Positions 1 to 11,224 are shown, numbered from the stretch's first letter. The stretch is DNA of 64,000 nt from Anisodus tanguticus (GCA_034509755.1 CM067543.1:57902653-57966652); one strand, 5' to 3'. Notes: a model not told the origin generated them from the letters alone. Program-made: numbers and translations.

Positions 1-660
1 ATCACTACTTTCCCTTCAAATCTTTTACCAATTTTCTCCATTGCTATATGAGTTTATGATAATATTGTTTGTTTTGTTAACAATACAAAAGAAAGAGAGA
101 GAAGTGAAAAAGTATTTCTTCTTGTTCTTCGTTTTGGTTTTGGATCGATGATGATTGCTCTTTCTGTTCAGATTTGGAGACTTTGACGTTCTCAATTTAA
201 TAATGGAAACATGGCCTTTGGCCCGCATTAAAATCATCAATGACAATTAAATTTGCCAGTAAACACAAAATGGCTGAGTACCTTAATACATAAAAAAATA
301 TTTTTATTAAGCCCTTTTAATTCAATTCTAGAAAATTTTGAGCTTATATTCTCAAGCGTCCATGATGACAATAATTTAATTACTTAAGGTATGTTATCTT
401 CTTGAAATCAACCTCAATTGAAATAGGCACAAAATTTTATGATTTATTAAAGTTGATGTATATAATTTATAAATATAATATATTTTAGGAATAATTACAT
501 CTCATAGCTAGTTTCAGAATATATTAATTTTTGGTAACACTGATTGATTAAATTAGAAAGCATAGCTATAATGTGTATTTTAATTACCATAACTCATAGC
601 TAACTCTAGGACATATATATATATATATATATAAAGTAGAATATTTTATTTTTATTATTT
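1..660. other. AT-rich non-coding sequence
   Basis: No convincing gene. The stretch is AT-rich and holds a short (TA)n tract near 612-632, just before the LINE insertion at 661. The minus-strand frame 246-25 is low-complexity (Lys, Asn, Ser) and matches nothing I recognise. Confidence 0.6.
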
Positions 661-1257
661 TTTATCTTGACTGAGGTTGACTATGGACGGGTTTAGGAGG
701 GGTAGAGGTAGGCCGAAGAAGTACTGAGGAGAGGTGATTAGATGGGATATGGCGCAGATGCAACTTACTGAATACATGACTTTAGATAGGGGTTGTGGAG
801 GACACAGATTAGGGTAGTAGGTAGTTGAGCGTAGTCCTACTTACGCTTACATTCTAATAGTTGTAGTTTTATTATTGTAACTCTGCTTAGCCTATCATAT
901 TAGTAGGCGCAGTATTGTTCTATAGTTCCCTGTCCTTTGATTTCTGTTGTTGTATATTCTTTCGTGTACTTTGTTTATCTTATTTACCTGCGTTAGTTAC
1001 TGCTTTTTTTTTCAAGAATGCTTTATCATGATTGTTTCGATTTTGTTACGCTCATTTTCATACTGCTTTAACTTTATTGTCTGAGTCTGATCGTTTCTCT
1101 TGCTCTTGCTTTTGCTTGTGCTTATGCTTTTTTCGGGTCTTTCGGAAACAACCTCTCTACTAATCAAGGTAGATGTAAGGTCTGCATACATTCTACCCTT
1201 CCCAGACCCCCACGTTGTGGAATTTCACTGGGTATGTTGTTGTTGTTTATCTTGACT
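661..1257 (+). mobile_element. 5'-truncated RTE-type LINE, 3' end copy
   Basis: A 573-bp insertion (673-1245) is flanked by the 12-bp direct repeat TTTATCTTGACT at 661-672 and 1246-1257, the target-site duplication expected of LINE retrotransposition. Frame 684-806 reads RRGRGRPKKY, then a stop, GEVIR and QLTEYMTLDRG. This resembles the C-terminal end of plant RTE-clade (SolRTE-like) ORFs, with a stop replacing the usual Trp. The 3' end (about 1165-1245) is the common nightshade LINE/SINE tail: a 'ggtctgcatacattctaccc' box, then 'cacgttgtggaatttcactgg', ending in TTG repeats. The copy carries only the last codons and 3' UTR, so it is dead. Seen: repeats and peptide similarity. Known: RTE LINEs with TTG tails are common in this family. 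Confidence 0.8.
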
Positions 1258-2454
1258 AAGAATATGCTTTTGCTCTCAGCCACCGTCGGCCACAACGAAC
1301 CGTCGTCGGAGCTCCGACAAACGAGCTCCAGCCACCAAACAACAACACACCACTACTCCCTTCATTCCCTTCTTTTTATACTCCCTCCATCATCCGCGCC
1401 CCACTGCTATGGTTCACCGGAGCAGCCAAAAAACCACAAACGACGGCCAACACCACCACAACCACCCCACTGTTTCGCACTGACACCACTGCTCCCTCCG
1501 TTCTCACCTCCTTCACTCTACCATGCCGCCAACCACCATCACTGTCAGCCCTCACCGGAGTCTCCGGCGAACCACAACAACAACAACAACACGCCACTAT
1601 CCATTCCTTCTTTCCCCATCTCCGTTTACTACACTTTCTCTCTCTCTCCGTTCACTGTTATGCCGCCACAAGAGATCTGAAACCATTCACTGTTATACCA
1701 CCACAAGACCAGATTTGGAAAAGAAACCGTCATATTTAGAGTCCGTCGTGAGCCAGATCTGTTACGCCGCAAAAAAATCGATGTCGGTGCCTCCAGATAG
1801 CAATGGACTCCGTCGTGACCCGCTGCCCATCGGAGCTCCAGATATGAGCTTCCACTGCCGGTCGAAGCATTTTATTTAGTGTATTTTTTTTTGTATTCAG
1901 TATTTGAGTTTATTTGTTAAATTTTTAGATTGTATTCAATTTGTTATTTTTTTGTATTCAGTATTTGAGTGTATTTTTTAAAAATTTAGTGTATCTATTT
2001 TTTTTATTCAGTTTTTTGTGTATCTATTACAGCTAAATCTATTTTTTTATTTATTTATGTTATTTAAATACAATCGAATGTAAAATACTGTAAGTTGAAT
2101 ATAATGCTTTTTGTATTTATGTTGTTTGAATACAATCGATTTTTAAATACAATAAATTGAATATAATGTAAAAGTAGCTACAAATGAATACAACTGAGTT
2201 TAATACAGCTGAGCTGAATACATCTGACTTCAAAACAATGAAAAGAATATTGATTACATTTTTTACTCGTTGTATTCATGAATACAACGAGACCATTTTA
2301 TGAACACATCGAGCCATTTTATGAATACATCGGAAAAAAAGTAGTTAAACCATGTAAATATTGAACTATAGCTATGACAAATCTAAAACCCCTAAACTAT
2401 AGTCATTTGTGTAAGTTTCACTATATTTAAGTGATAGTATTTACTTATTAATTG
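1258..2454. other. CT/CA-rich low-complexity block followed by GAATACA-rich AT sequence
   Basis: From 1258 to 1880 the plus strand is rich in CCA, CTC and CCG triplets. The frames across it (1234-1680, 1523-1879) are His/Ser/Pro/Thr-rich low-complexity translations with no domain. From 1880 to 2340 the sequence is AT-rich and dense in TGTATTC/GAATACA words on both strands. The two halves probably belong to one old DNA transposon or repeat, but I could not define its ends. No gene is supported. Confidence 0.5.
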
Positions 2455-2895
2455 ATTGATGAGACGTGCAGTGGAGTTAACGATTGACTGGAAGTTTGGA
2501 GGTCGACCGTAGAGTCTAAAAATTTTAGGTTAAGTAGGATGAAGACGAAGTATGTGGAGTGCAAGTTCAGTAACGTGATGCAAGACGCAGATATGGAAGT
2601 AAAGATCGACGCACAAGTTATAACAAAAATATTTTGGATCCATAATACAAGAAGACGAGGAGATTAATAATGATGTCACACATCGTATTGGACTAGGATA
2701 GATAAAATGGAGGCTCACTTCTGAGGTGTTTTATGATAAGAATGTGTTGCCAAGGCTGAAAGGTAAATTCTACAGAGTGGTGGTTAGACCAGCATTGTTG
2801 TATGGGGCAGAATGCTGGGTAGTCAAGAATGTCCACATTCAAAAGATGAAGATAGCGGAGATAAGGATGCTCATATGTGTTGGTCTGAGATATGA
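2455..2895 (+). mobile_element. RTE LINE reverse-transcriptase C-terminal fragment
   Basis: Broken plus-strand frames read DDVTHRIG and KWRL, then KLKGKFYRVVVRPALLYGAECW. The frame at 2726-2880 carries RLKGKFYRVVVRPALLYG followed by AECW and HIQKMKIAEIRML. This is the stretch after the RT core that is conserved in plant RTE LINE ORFs and related pseudogenes. Stops and frame changes occur upstream (near 2640 and 2716), and both ends are missing. I see no target duplication, so this is an internal relic. It may belong to the same family as the 661-1257 copy, because the two cover adjacent parts of the same ORF, but they are separate fragments here. Confidence 0.75.
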
Positions 2896-3149
2896 TATAT
2901 TGCATACAACAACGTTTGTATGCTTCAACCCAATAAATTATGATAAATTATCCATTCATAATTGGTTCAAGGCCATGAACCAAATGTTTTCATCTAATAG
3001 TTTTTGTTGTGCGATATATGATTAATGAATCTACCACGATGCACACAGATGGATTTTCCAAAAAATGTGGAAATGTATGTTACTTTTTCTAATATAGGGG
3101 GGGAGAAACAACTAAGAAATATGTTGTAAATTATCATCAATATGATCCT

Positions 3150-4030
3150 CGTTCAAACGATAATTCAAGTCAAATGCTAGAAGCATTTGCTGACCCAACT
3201 ATTTCATATTCCAGCTGCAAGATGCTCCTAAATGTCCCCGAAGGACAGGGTTTACAACATGCGTGAAGTATGGTAGACAAATCGGCTCCAAATGCAATAA
3301 TTCTTGAAAAATGAGAGGAGTAAATAATCAAAATGATCATAATAAGGAGGCAATGTGCTCTTGAAGAGCCTACGAAATAACACTTCATAAAACCTCATAC
3401 AAGGATCAGGTACCTGAAAATAATGAACTGATAAGATCTCAGTAAGTTATGTCTAATTGCAAACCGATACAAAATGATACCTCGTCGACGATATCTTTGA
3501 TACAATATAGTGCGTAATATTGTATAATATTATGAGGATCTGAATTCTACGTCTCTTAAAACATGTTGATGTAGAAATAATTATCAAGTAGATGCATCTT
3601 GGTAAGGGTAAATTTACTGGACCTGCAGTCATGACATAAATTAAATATTAAATAAATTTTGTCTCTGCCTATATGGCTTAGGTGACAAAATTTATATGAA
3701 TTTTTTTGAAGCATTCAAAATGCATGAAGTATATACAAGTTATTGAAAAACGTGTTTGTAATCCTTAAACGGATTAAATGAATTAAGGTTAATGTACTGA
3801 AATTATCTTAATAAATATTTATTGATGAGGGTAACAAACATAGCTTTGTTTACTTATCCCTTTATGATATTCAAAATCTTTCATAATGTTGTGCAAGTTG
3901 ATGACTTGAATATTATTGGAGCTTTTGAAGAGTGTTCGAAAAGCAGTAGACTACCTGCTAAAAGAAGTTGAAATAAGAAAATTAGATTGGTCCTAAAGTA
4001 CCATATATTTGTTCAATTGATGCACTTATT
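3150..4030 (+). pseudogene. Decayed Copia pol (hinge to reverse transcriptase)
   Basis: No long frame survives, but pieces in order match a Copia polyprotein. At about 3205-3420 are fragments of the integrase/RT hinge (GRQIGSK, HNKEAM, ITLHKTSYKDQVPENNE). At about 3676-3745 is GDKIYMNFFEAFKMHE, the RT segment usually written as DxxIYMKxPEGFKMPE. At 3894-3920 QVDDLNIIGA is the YVDD catalytic box with Tyr replaced, and at 3943-3970 is KAVDYLLKEVE. Stops and frameshifts interrupt every part, and no LTRs are seen. An Au SINE inserted just downstream (4051). The lineage differs from the A-D Copias below, as judged by its hinge sequence. Confidence 0.7.
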
Positions 4031-4038
4031 TATCTTGC

Positions 4039-4253
4039 TATAACTATGAAAGGGAGCCTCAAAGTAACTGATAAAGTTGATGTCATGTGACGAGGAAGTC
4101 ATGAGTTCAAGCCGTGGAAACAACCTATTGCAGAAAAGCAAAGTAAGCCCGTGTACAACAGACTCTTGTGATCCGGCCCTTCCTCGGACCCCGCGCATAG
4201 CAAGAGTTTAGTGCACCGGGCTGTCTTTTTTTGTTTTTTTTTATAACTATGAA
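4039..4253 (+). mobile_element. Au-type SINE with 12-bp target duplication
   Basis: A 191-bp insertion (4051-4241) lies between copies of TATAACTATGAA at 4039-4050 and 4242-4253. The 5' half is tRNA-like, with a B-box-like 'gagttcaagccg' near 4101 followed by 'ggaaacaacctattgcag'. The 3' half carries the diagnostic run 'cggcccttcctcggacc', 'ccgcgcatagc', 'ttagtgcaccgggctgtc' and a T-rich tail. This arrangement is what I know of the angiosperm Au SINE family. The copy looks complete, sits in a decayed Copia relic, and is therefore younger than that relic. Confidence 0.85.
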
Positions 4254-4740
4254 CATGATATAATTTCTTCCTTAAATTGAGATACAGAAATAAGATCAAT
4301 TACATATTGTCGATCTGATAAGATAATTTTTTCAAAATTAGGGAGAAAGAATAATGAAATACAAAGGAAAATTTTGTGAAATAATTCATCATTATCTTAT
4401 CTTAATCCACGAGCTTCTATGCATCAATTCGACATAGTATATCATCACTCAATAATATTTTTGCATGATAGACCGTTATGTTCTAAGTATCAGAATAATA
4501 TTTTTGTTCTAGCTTTATTAAAATAAGAAAATAACATAGTATATCATCATTCAAGAAAATAAGAACCTTACTCTTTCTCAATAATATTTTTATTTTAGCT
4601 TTATTATTATTTCATAACATAGTAATCTTATTTTATTTTTTAACATAGCATTTGATGATAGCTATACGACTGTAAAATTATTTATTTTTAATTATTAATA
4701 TTTTGATCAATAGTTGAATAAAATCAACCAAAAGAGAAAT

Positions 4741-5255
4741 TATTTCACCTTTTTTTAATTTTATTAGATTTAAAATTGTGATTAGGACAAACGATAACGC
4801 TGCTAGAAAGTCTTCCTAGTCATGGGAAGGAAATCAAAAAGATACTCCTCCATCCCAATTTAAGTTTATTAATTTGATTAAACACATAAAAGTAAAATTT
4901 TGAAGCTAATCTTAAATTAAAGATGTTTTAGGTGTTTTAAATCGCATGAACTTTAATCTCACTTGAAATTGAAAAACTACAGAAAATCCTTTTTTATTTC
5001 ACCTTTTTTTAATTTAATTTTATTAGATTTGAAATTGCGATAAGACAAACGGTAACAACGCTAGAAAGTCTTCTTAGTCATGAGAAGGAACTCCAAAAAT
5101 ACTTTTCCATCTCAATTTAAATTTATTAATTTGATTAAACACATAAAATAAACCTTTAAAGCATGTAATCTTAAATTAAAAATGTTTTAGGTATTTTAAA
5201 TTTTATAAACTTAAATCTGACTAGAAATTGAAAAACTAAAGAAAAACTTTTTTGG
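4741..5255. repeat. Diverged tandem duplication of about 255 bp
   Basis: Two consecutive units (about 4741-4995 and 4998-5255) share the same order of blocks: a T-run with 'aattttattagattt', 'acaaacg.taac', 'gctagaaagtctt', 'agtcatg', 'tttattaatttgattaaac', 'acataaa' and 'gaaattgaaaaact'. Many substitutions and small indels separate them, so the duplication is old. No coding potential was seen. Confidence 0.75.
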
Positions 5256-5984
5256 ACAGATAAAAATAAAATAAAAATAACTTAAATTGAAACAAAGAAG
5301 TAATACGTCCAGTGACAAACTAATTTCTGACTATGTAATGTACTTTATCTACTAAATTATGGACAAACATTTTACCCAAAGTTTTTAATTTACCCTTGGG
5401 TAATTTCTGTTGAGAAATATACTTGGGGTGGGTGCAGGGGACGACGATATAGTCATCTAACATGAGCGGTTGGCTGGGCGTTATCATGAGCTAATTTCAC
5501 CACTGAATGTTCTATTTCCCCCTTAAAACTGAAATTGTTGATGTCTACAACCTATCCGTATTCATTAAAATAATACCGTACATTAATAACTATCCAAACA
5601 AAGTGTAATGATCAGCAAATAAGGAAAAATATATTCCGTCTCAAAAAAGTTTTCCACTGAAGAAATTTTTTTCACGTCATTTTGCACCTTTAAACTGTTC
5701 TATGTCAACAACACTAAATCGAAAAATTAATTTAAAAAAAAGAAAGAAAGAAAGAGAAACAGAAAAGACGGTCACAGTAAAATAAAGTGAAATTGAAATG
5801 AAAATCAAGGATTAAGATGTAGACGAGCAACAATCGAATCGTCAATCAAAAAATATAACGACCGAAACGATATCTCGCCGATATCAATTTGCCTCCTGTA
5901 AATTTATATAAAATGATGAAACACATTAAAAATTGTTCATCATTCGATCAGAAAAGGAGAGGTTAAGCAGATATTATTTCATAC
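5256..5984. other. Non-coding sequence
   Basis: No gene, RNA or defined repeat is visible. It is AT-rich with short A-runs, including an 'aaagaaagaaag' patch near 5740. Confidence 0.5.
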
Positions 5985-6065
5985 AATAACAAAAACAAAT
6001 AGAGTACATTCTACCCTCGTTGTGAAATTTCACTGGGAATGTTATAGTAATAACAAAAACAAATA
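5985..6065 (+). mobile_element. 47-bp micro-insertion of an RTE LINE/SINE tail
   Basis: The 17-bp word AATAACAAAAACAAATA occurs at 5985-6001 and again at 6049-6065. Between them lie 47 bp reading 'gagtacattctaccctcg', 'ttgtgaaatttcactggg', 'aatgttatagt'. This is the same 3'-terminal box seen at 1180-1240 in the LINE copy. The simplest reading is a very strongly 5'-truncated retroposition with its target duplication intact. Confidence 0.7.
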
Positions 6066-7749
6066 TAGTGCATTTCTATAGAGTTTGCGACATATTTTAA
6101 AACCTGAGAGTTAATTGTTCAATTGAAAAGTGAATTTTGTGAAAGCTTTTCGGTGATTTATATAGATGTCAAACCCTAGAAATATGCTTCAGAAATGCAA
6201 AGGGAATACCCTAGACCAGGTGTTGGGCCCATTTCAGGCTTCATGGGCTTTGGCCCGTGTCTATCAACTGTCTTCCGGCCCCTACTAATTTCATCCAATA
6301 GCATACGGGTCATTCGCACAAATGTCCTGTTTCCGGTGGTGTTTAATATTTGTCCCTCAAATATGTGTTCTTTAATTTTCATTTTTTAACATGCTTGACA
6401 TATAAGTTTATATATTCCTATCACAATATCTCATAAAAAAATGAGAAGAAATGGAGTTGGAATGCTGGGTTATCAAGATTAATTGACAATCAGCTTAAAG
6501 GATTTTCAAACAAGTGGGGTCAAAAACATAAATTAAACATCACATAGATAGAATTCTAGGTTTCATTATTGCAAGTGTCATATCCTTAACTGTTTTCTGA
6601 GCTGGTTAGGATTATACAGGTATTAGTAATACATGAATTAGTTATGCACGATTTAGTTATTCATGTACTCCTATTAGTTATTCCATCTCGTATCCTACAT
6701 AAATTAGTACATAGATTCTCATACATGTATTAATTATGCGGGTTTCTAAATTGCAAACCAAACACCGTATTAGGTGTGTTGAATTTTGTAAATAGCAAAA
6801 TAATGCTATCAAACATGGTACTATTATTTATGAATTCTAGGTGGTATCTGCTTATGCCTTTGATATTGTGGCGAACTCTAATATAAGAATTCAAAGGCGA
6901 AGGGGGAGTTTGCGGGAAAAAGAAAAGTAATGCTGATGGTTGTAGCCTGATTTCATCACTTTGTTGTGAAGCCTGTATGCATTCACTTGATTTTATTCTT
7001 TGTTGTTGCTACTATAAAGTTTTTCCTTTGCCTACAAATTCTTTGTACTCGTGGGTCAAATTTCTTTTTTGCCTTGGTGGAATGGCTGATTACATTGTTA
7101 TAAGTGTTCGATTAAATTCTTGACTAAGTTAGCTCTATAATTTGTGAAGATGAGAAGACATTTAGAAGATATGAGTTCGCTCTATAAGCTAGCTTTTTGT
7201 TGTTCCTAATGCTATAGCCTGATGATGCTGAAGTTTACTTTGTCTGAATGAAGATATGGTAATATTTGGCATTTAATATGACATTGTGCTATTTAGAGCT
7301 TTCGTTCAGATAGTTCTACTGATCTTCCTATTCCTTCATTAAGTCACTTAACTTCTTGGGTTGATTGCAGATTTAATATAGGCTTTCAATAGAATACATC
7401 TGGTAGCTTTCTTGATTATATTCAGTTTTTCTTCCTGCAAATTTCATTTGGTTCCTTTGTTTTTTCACTTCAAGACTGGCTCTTTGGTTTAAAAATAATG
7501 TGGAATACTGCTGGCTTATATTGGAATATTGCCCATATTTTCACTGCATTTTTGAGTATCTACATATGCTATGTTAAAGCTAGAAATTGAGTATTTTGAG
7601 TTTATCAAGAAAGGTGTAGTCTATTTTTCGGAATTTGTGAATATTCGAAAAAGGGAAGGTGGCCTCGTCAAACGTAACATGATGAGAGACATGGATTTGA
7701 CGGGTGGACATGTCATAGTAGAGATAGCCCCTATGATTAGACGGGAAGC
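6066..7749. other. Non-coding sequence, possibly with repeat remnants
   Basis: No intact gene. The stretch 6610-6780, with its 'aaccaaacaccgtattagg' edge, looks like one end of a MITE, and similar wording recurs near 8950-9130, but I could not find paired termini. From about 6900 to 7560 the sequence is T-rich and intron-like ('ttgggttgattgcag' near 7360), which might be a captured gene fragment. The frame 7571-7825 has no recognisable domain and runs into SINE sequence at its end. Confidence 0.4.
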
Positions 7750-7754
7750 CTACA

Positions 7755-7852
7755 AAGACAAGGATTCTTGCGATCCGGCCATTGGGATTCTTGCGATCCG
7801 GCCATTCCCTCGACCTCGCGCATAGCGTTAGCTTAGTGCACCAAACTGTACT
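7755..7852 (+). mobile_element. 3' part of an Au-type SINE with internal duplication
   Basis: The Au 3' half is recognisable ('cgatccggcc', 'ctcgcgcatagcg', 'ttagtgcacc', T-rich end). The segment 'attcttgcgatccggccatt' occurs twice in tandem (from about 7763 and 7787). The tRNA-like 5' half is not recognisable upstream. This copy is more diverged than the one at 4051. Confidence 0.65.
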
Positions 7853-8293
7853 TTTTTGTCCCTCCCTTTAAAAATGTTCTCATATAAATCTTCAAAAATT
7901 ATGCATATTTTAAAAGTTATGCATTTGAGAACCCAACACAAATACAACAGACATTTTCAAAGAATTCAACAACATAGCTCATTATATAAAAAGGAACTTC
8001 ACAAGTGAAACATGATCATCTTTTGATAAAGACAAGTGTCAATATTAATGACAAACAAGAAACCAACAAAAATCATAACTATAAGATGATAAACTTGAAA
8101 TATAACAGAACCCCACAATCATCCAACTCTCTCAAACAAAAACCAACTACCTAAGAATCAGATAAGTATAATCCAAACAACACTATACAAAAACAAAAGG
8201 AGTAAAAGTACAAAATAGACATATAAATGATCTAAAAATAAGCAGAACTGTTTTTTTTTTCTTTCTAATAAGACAGAAACTTTATAGGCTTTT

Positions 8294-10674
8294 TTACTTT
8301 GGAGGACTGGCTTTCACAACAGTGACAGGACACGTTGCATTTTGCACCACGTAGTTGCTCACACTTCCAAGTAACACCCTGCAAATATTAAGAAGTTGCA
8401 AGTTAAACCCTCATTTCAGCCAAAGTAATTTTTGAGTGAAGTTAATTATTCACCGTTTTAATCCGTCGAAATTCAGTTTAACCCATTTAACATCCTCATT
8501 CAATTATCTGTCCATTTCAACATGTCCAATCCTTCAATTTAACATCTTGATTCAATATGATCGTTTTGACCAGTTCAAATTCAACCTAACTGATAAGTTG
8601 GGGGGGGGGGGGGGGGGGGGTGAGGATTGAAGTTTAAGAGACAACAAATCATAGGATGACCACTTTGATTTATAGAAATCATTTATAAAAGTTCTTTTGA
8701 GAAGAAAAAGAAAAGATGTATACCTTTTAAGAACTCCTAAACCTCTGCTACCAACTACAAGTGTATCAAGCTTGAGATGTTGTGCAGCATCACAAAGTTT
8801 TTCTCTTGCATCTCCCCAGTACACCTTTGACATCACTGTTACCTGTTCTCAATTTTCCCACAAATTAATTAATTCACCTAGGGAGTCAGGAACTTGCAAT
8901 GATTTTAAGTTAATATATAATAATAATTAGACTAATAAGTCATTTAGTTGTTGGTTAGAGTTAAATGCAAAATTTAGTTATGCATGTATTAGTTATTCCA
9001 TTTTTTGTCCAACTGATTCATATCTTATACACATTTAAGTTATGCAGAATTATAAACTATCAACCAAATACCTCGTGTACTGAAATACATAGCAACTAAA
9101 ATGTTACCAAACATGATACTAATTATCCTGATTTTAATGCATGAATAATTCATTTTCTAATGAGCAACCAATCGACCTCTTAATTTCTTTTTTAATACGA
9201 ATACGTGATCCAGAAAAAAATTACTGAGTTCACATGAACCTGTAACTATTGCACTAAATCCGCCTCATACTAATTAAAAAACCTTGTTTTTTCTTTTTTA
9301 ACACAAGCTCTCTTCCAAAAATAAGAAGGGTTGGAAATTTGCTTTTGGTGGGGGTTGCGTCCACCCATATTTAATGACCTAAACACTAGGGTTCCGCATG
9401 TTGGAGTCTTTGTCTCTTCACACGTGCATAATCTACTAAGTGAGTAGATGACCATAGGGCCAAGGATCATCAAATTTCGTTAAGAAATTAAAGAGATATT
9501 GGTCCACGAAGTAAGGTATTTGAGGCATGAAAATATGGTGTGGGACAAATCTACCACATCGGTGGGAAAATGAAGAATTGTTCTTTTTATAAGCCTAAAA
9601 AATGGATAAGGGTTTGGGAAGGACCTAGTAATTTGTCCGGTCCGGTCTCGGGTCGTGGGCCTTGGGCTTCTTCTGATTTTATCTTTTTGGAGCATTGAAT
9701 CTCCATTACTAGGCACATAAATTCGGCCATTATTTGGCTGATTGTAACCCCTCAATAAGTGCTATTACATGGCTAAAACTATTAGTTGGCTAGTTGAGAG
9801 GTCATACTCCTAAACACTATATATTAAGACCTTACTCTTATTTGAGGGCAGTAGAAAAAAAAAAGAGAAAGAAAGATACATAAACAGTGGAAAGATAAGA
9901 GAACAAAAACTCTTCCTTTCCTCTAAATTTTCCATTCTTAGGCAATCGTTTCATTTTTGTTTTCTTCGTCAAAATCAACCTATTTGCTTTGTAGTGTTGA
10001 TTAGTTGTTTTATCTTGGGAGACTATTGCCCGCTAACGTAAAAGCATATATACGGGATAATCTTGTCTTAAAGACAGAGAGTCATCTCTCGACTCAGCCA
10101 CAGTTGTAACAATCCAGATTTAGTGTTTTCTTGATTTCAGGTTATCAAGATTCAAGACTCAACAGACTTGCAGCAATTACAATTTTGGCTGTTTGTTTAT
10201 CCTTTCGAACACCTGTAATATTTATTTACTTTTCATATTGCTTTGATTCCAACAATTATATCCCACAAGAAGTTCTCAAGAAGAGGAATAAGAGTGAATT
10301 TGTTACCTTTTTAAGCTTGGAAACAGGGTCAAGCATATCAAGAACCTCTTTATCAGGGTCTAATCCATAGTACTTAGACACATTAATTTCTTTAAATTCA
10401 TCCAAAGGTATCAAAGCTGCAAAATAAAAATATAATCAGCACAAGTTAAGTAGTATGAAATAAACAAAAGAAATTTAAAGAAAAAAAATAAAGACATACG
10501 TGATCCAGTGTCTTCAAAGAGTTGCTTGTTAGTTGGATCAACTTTGGAAGAAACAACATGGATGATTATAATTGTATCACCTTCTTCAATTAAATTATCA
10601 ATTGCCCATTTTAGAGCTAATTTGCTTGTTGGTGAATAATCCATCCCTATTCCTATTGTACGTGCTTTTCCCAT
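8294..10674 (-). CDS. Universal stress protein (UspA domain), 4 exons, 162 aa
   Basis: Exons on the minus strand: 10674-10500, 10416-10307, 8842-8724, 8378-8294. All introns are GT-AG, and the 489-nt CDS is in frame with a TAA stop. Residues 2-11 (GKARTIGIGM) start the first beta strand of the USP fold, and DYSPTSKLALKWAID follows. The ATP-binding signature G-x2-G-x9-G-S is complete (G126, G129, G139, S140), so this is probably an ATP-binding, MJ0577-like member; the closing strand CPVTVVK ends the domain. Length is normal for small plant USPs. Such proteins are soluble (cytosol or nucleus) and are linked to drought, hypoxia and redox responses; the exact role here is unknown. Intron 2 (1.46 kb) carries LTR-like sequence and intron 3 a G21 run. 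A Copia relic lies about 300 bp upstream of the start codon. Confidence 0.93.
8600..8620. repeat. Poly(G) run, 21 bases
   Basis: Uninterrupted G run within intron 3 of the universal stress protein gene (poly(C) in the transcript). Long G runs are also assembly-error prone. Confidence 0.9.
9400..10255 (+). mobile_element. Putative solo LTR inside USP intron 2
   Basis: The stretch begins 'tgttggag' and ends 'gattccaaca', giving inverted TGTTGGA/TCCAACA-type edges. Internally it has a plant-LTR style 'ccacatcggtgggaaaatg', a GC-rich 'ccggtccggtctcgggtcg' patch, a possible TATA region (about 9818) and a long T/C-rich leader. The 5 bases outside each end (CCGCA and ATTAT) do not match, so the boundaries or the call may be wrong. 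Confidence 0.4.
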
Positions 10675-10747
10675 TTTTTTTCTTGCTATTTGTTTCTTTT
10701 TACTTCTGAGAGTTTTCCTCTGTATATTAGTAGCTTGTTGGGTTTAT

Positions 10748-10756
10748 GTATTTATA
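10748..10756 (-). promoter_or_regulatory. TATA box of the universal stress protein gene
   Basis: On the minus strand the sequence reads TATAAATAC about 75-80 nt before the ATG at 10674, followed by a CT-rich leader. The spacing allows a roughly 45-nt 5' UTR. Confidence 0.6.
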
Positions 10757-10926
10757 TGAATATTTGGTTTTGGAATCTTATAATGCATAGAGTATAAGTT
10801 CTTGAAGGACCTAGAAGGTGGATACCTTTATGTTTCTTAATAAAAAGAAAAAGAGATGGATTCTGGATGTGTTGAAAGAAACAAAAAGGATTTGGAATAT
10901 AATATTTATATATAGTTGGCGGAGAT

Positions 10927-10931
<5 letters not shown>

Positions 10932-10962
<31 letters not shown>
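10932..10962. repeat. (TA)n microsatellite
   Basis: About 15 TA units lie at the outer edge of the rearranged Copia A. Confidence 0.9.
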
Positions 10963-10964
<2 letters not shown>

Positions 10965-11086
10965 CATTATACACTTACCATAATTATATATAATAATCTA
11001 TTACCATAAACATAATATACACGGCGTGTATACCGTGTATATCACGGTCTCCAAATTGTCTTGGGTTTCCGTGATATACACGGTAT
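10963..11086 (-). repeat. Inverted LTR fragment at the 5' end of Copia A
   Basis: 10985-11086 matches the LTR of elements A/B in reverse orientation (compare plus-strand 19872-19950), including the 'cataatatacacgg' arm. About 22 bp beyond it (10963-10984) match the LTR in forward orientation again, as if a short piece flipped in place. The fragment meets the forward PBS region at GGTAT (11082-11086), which both parent sequences share. Confidence 0.7.
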
Positions 11087-11224
11087 CAGAAGTCTAGGTA
11101 TTACAAAACCTTACTTTGCTTTCGCTTCTCTTGGCTCCAATCCCGAGACCACTTCTCGGATTCCGGCCAAATTCTTCCTCTTCCCTTCCCAAGTTTTCTT
11201 CCTAATCCCTTATTGTTCTTTCGT

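Noticed and set aside
1234..1680. 148-codon frame as a possible gene
   Set aside because: His/Ser/Pro/Thr low-complexity translation, overlapping frames equally open on the other strand, and it begins inside the LINE tail.
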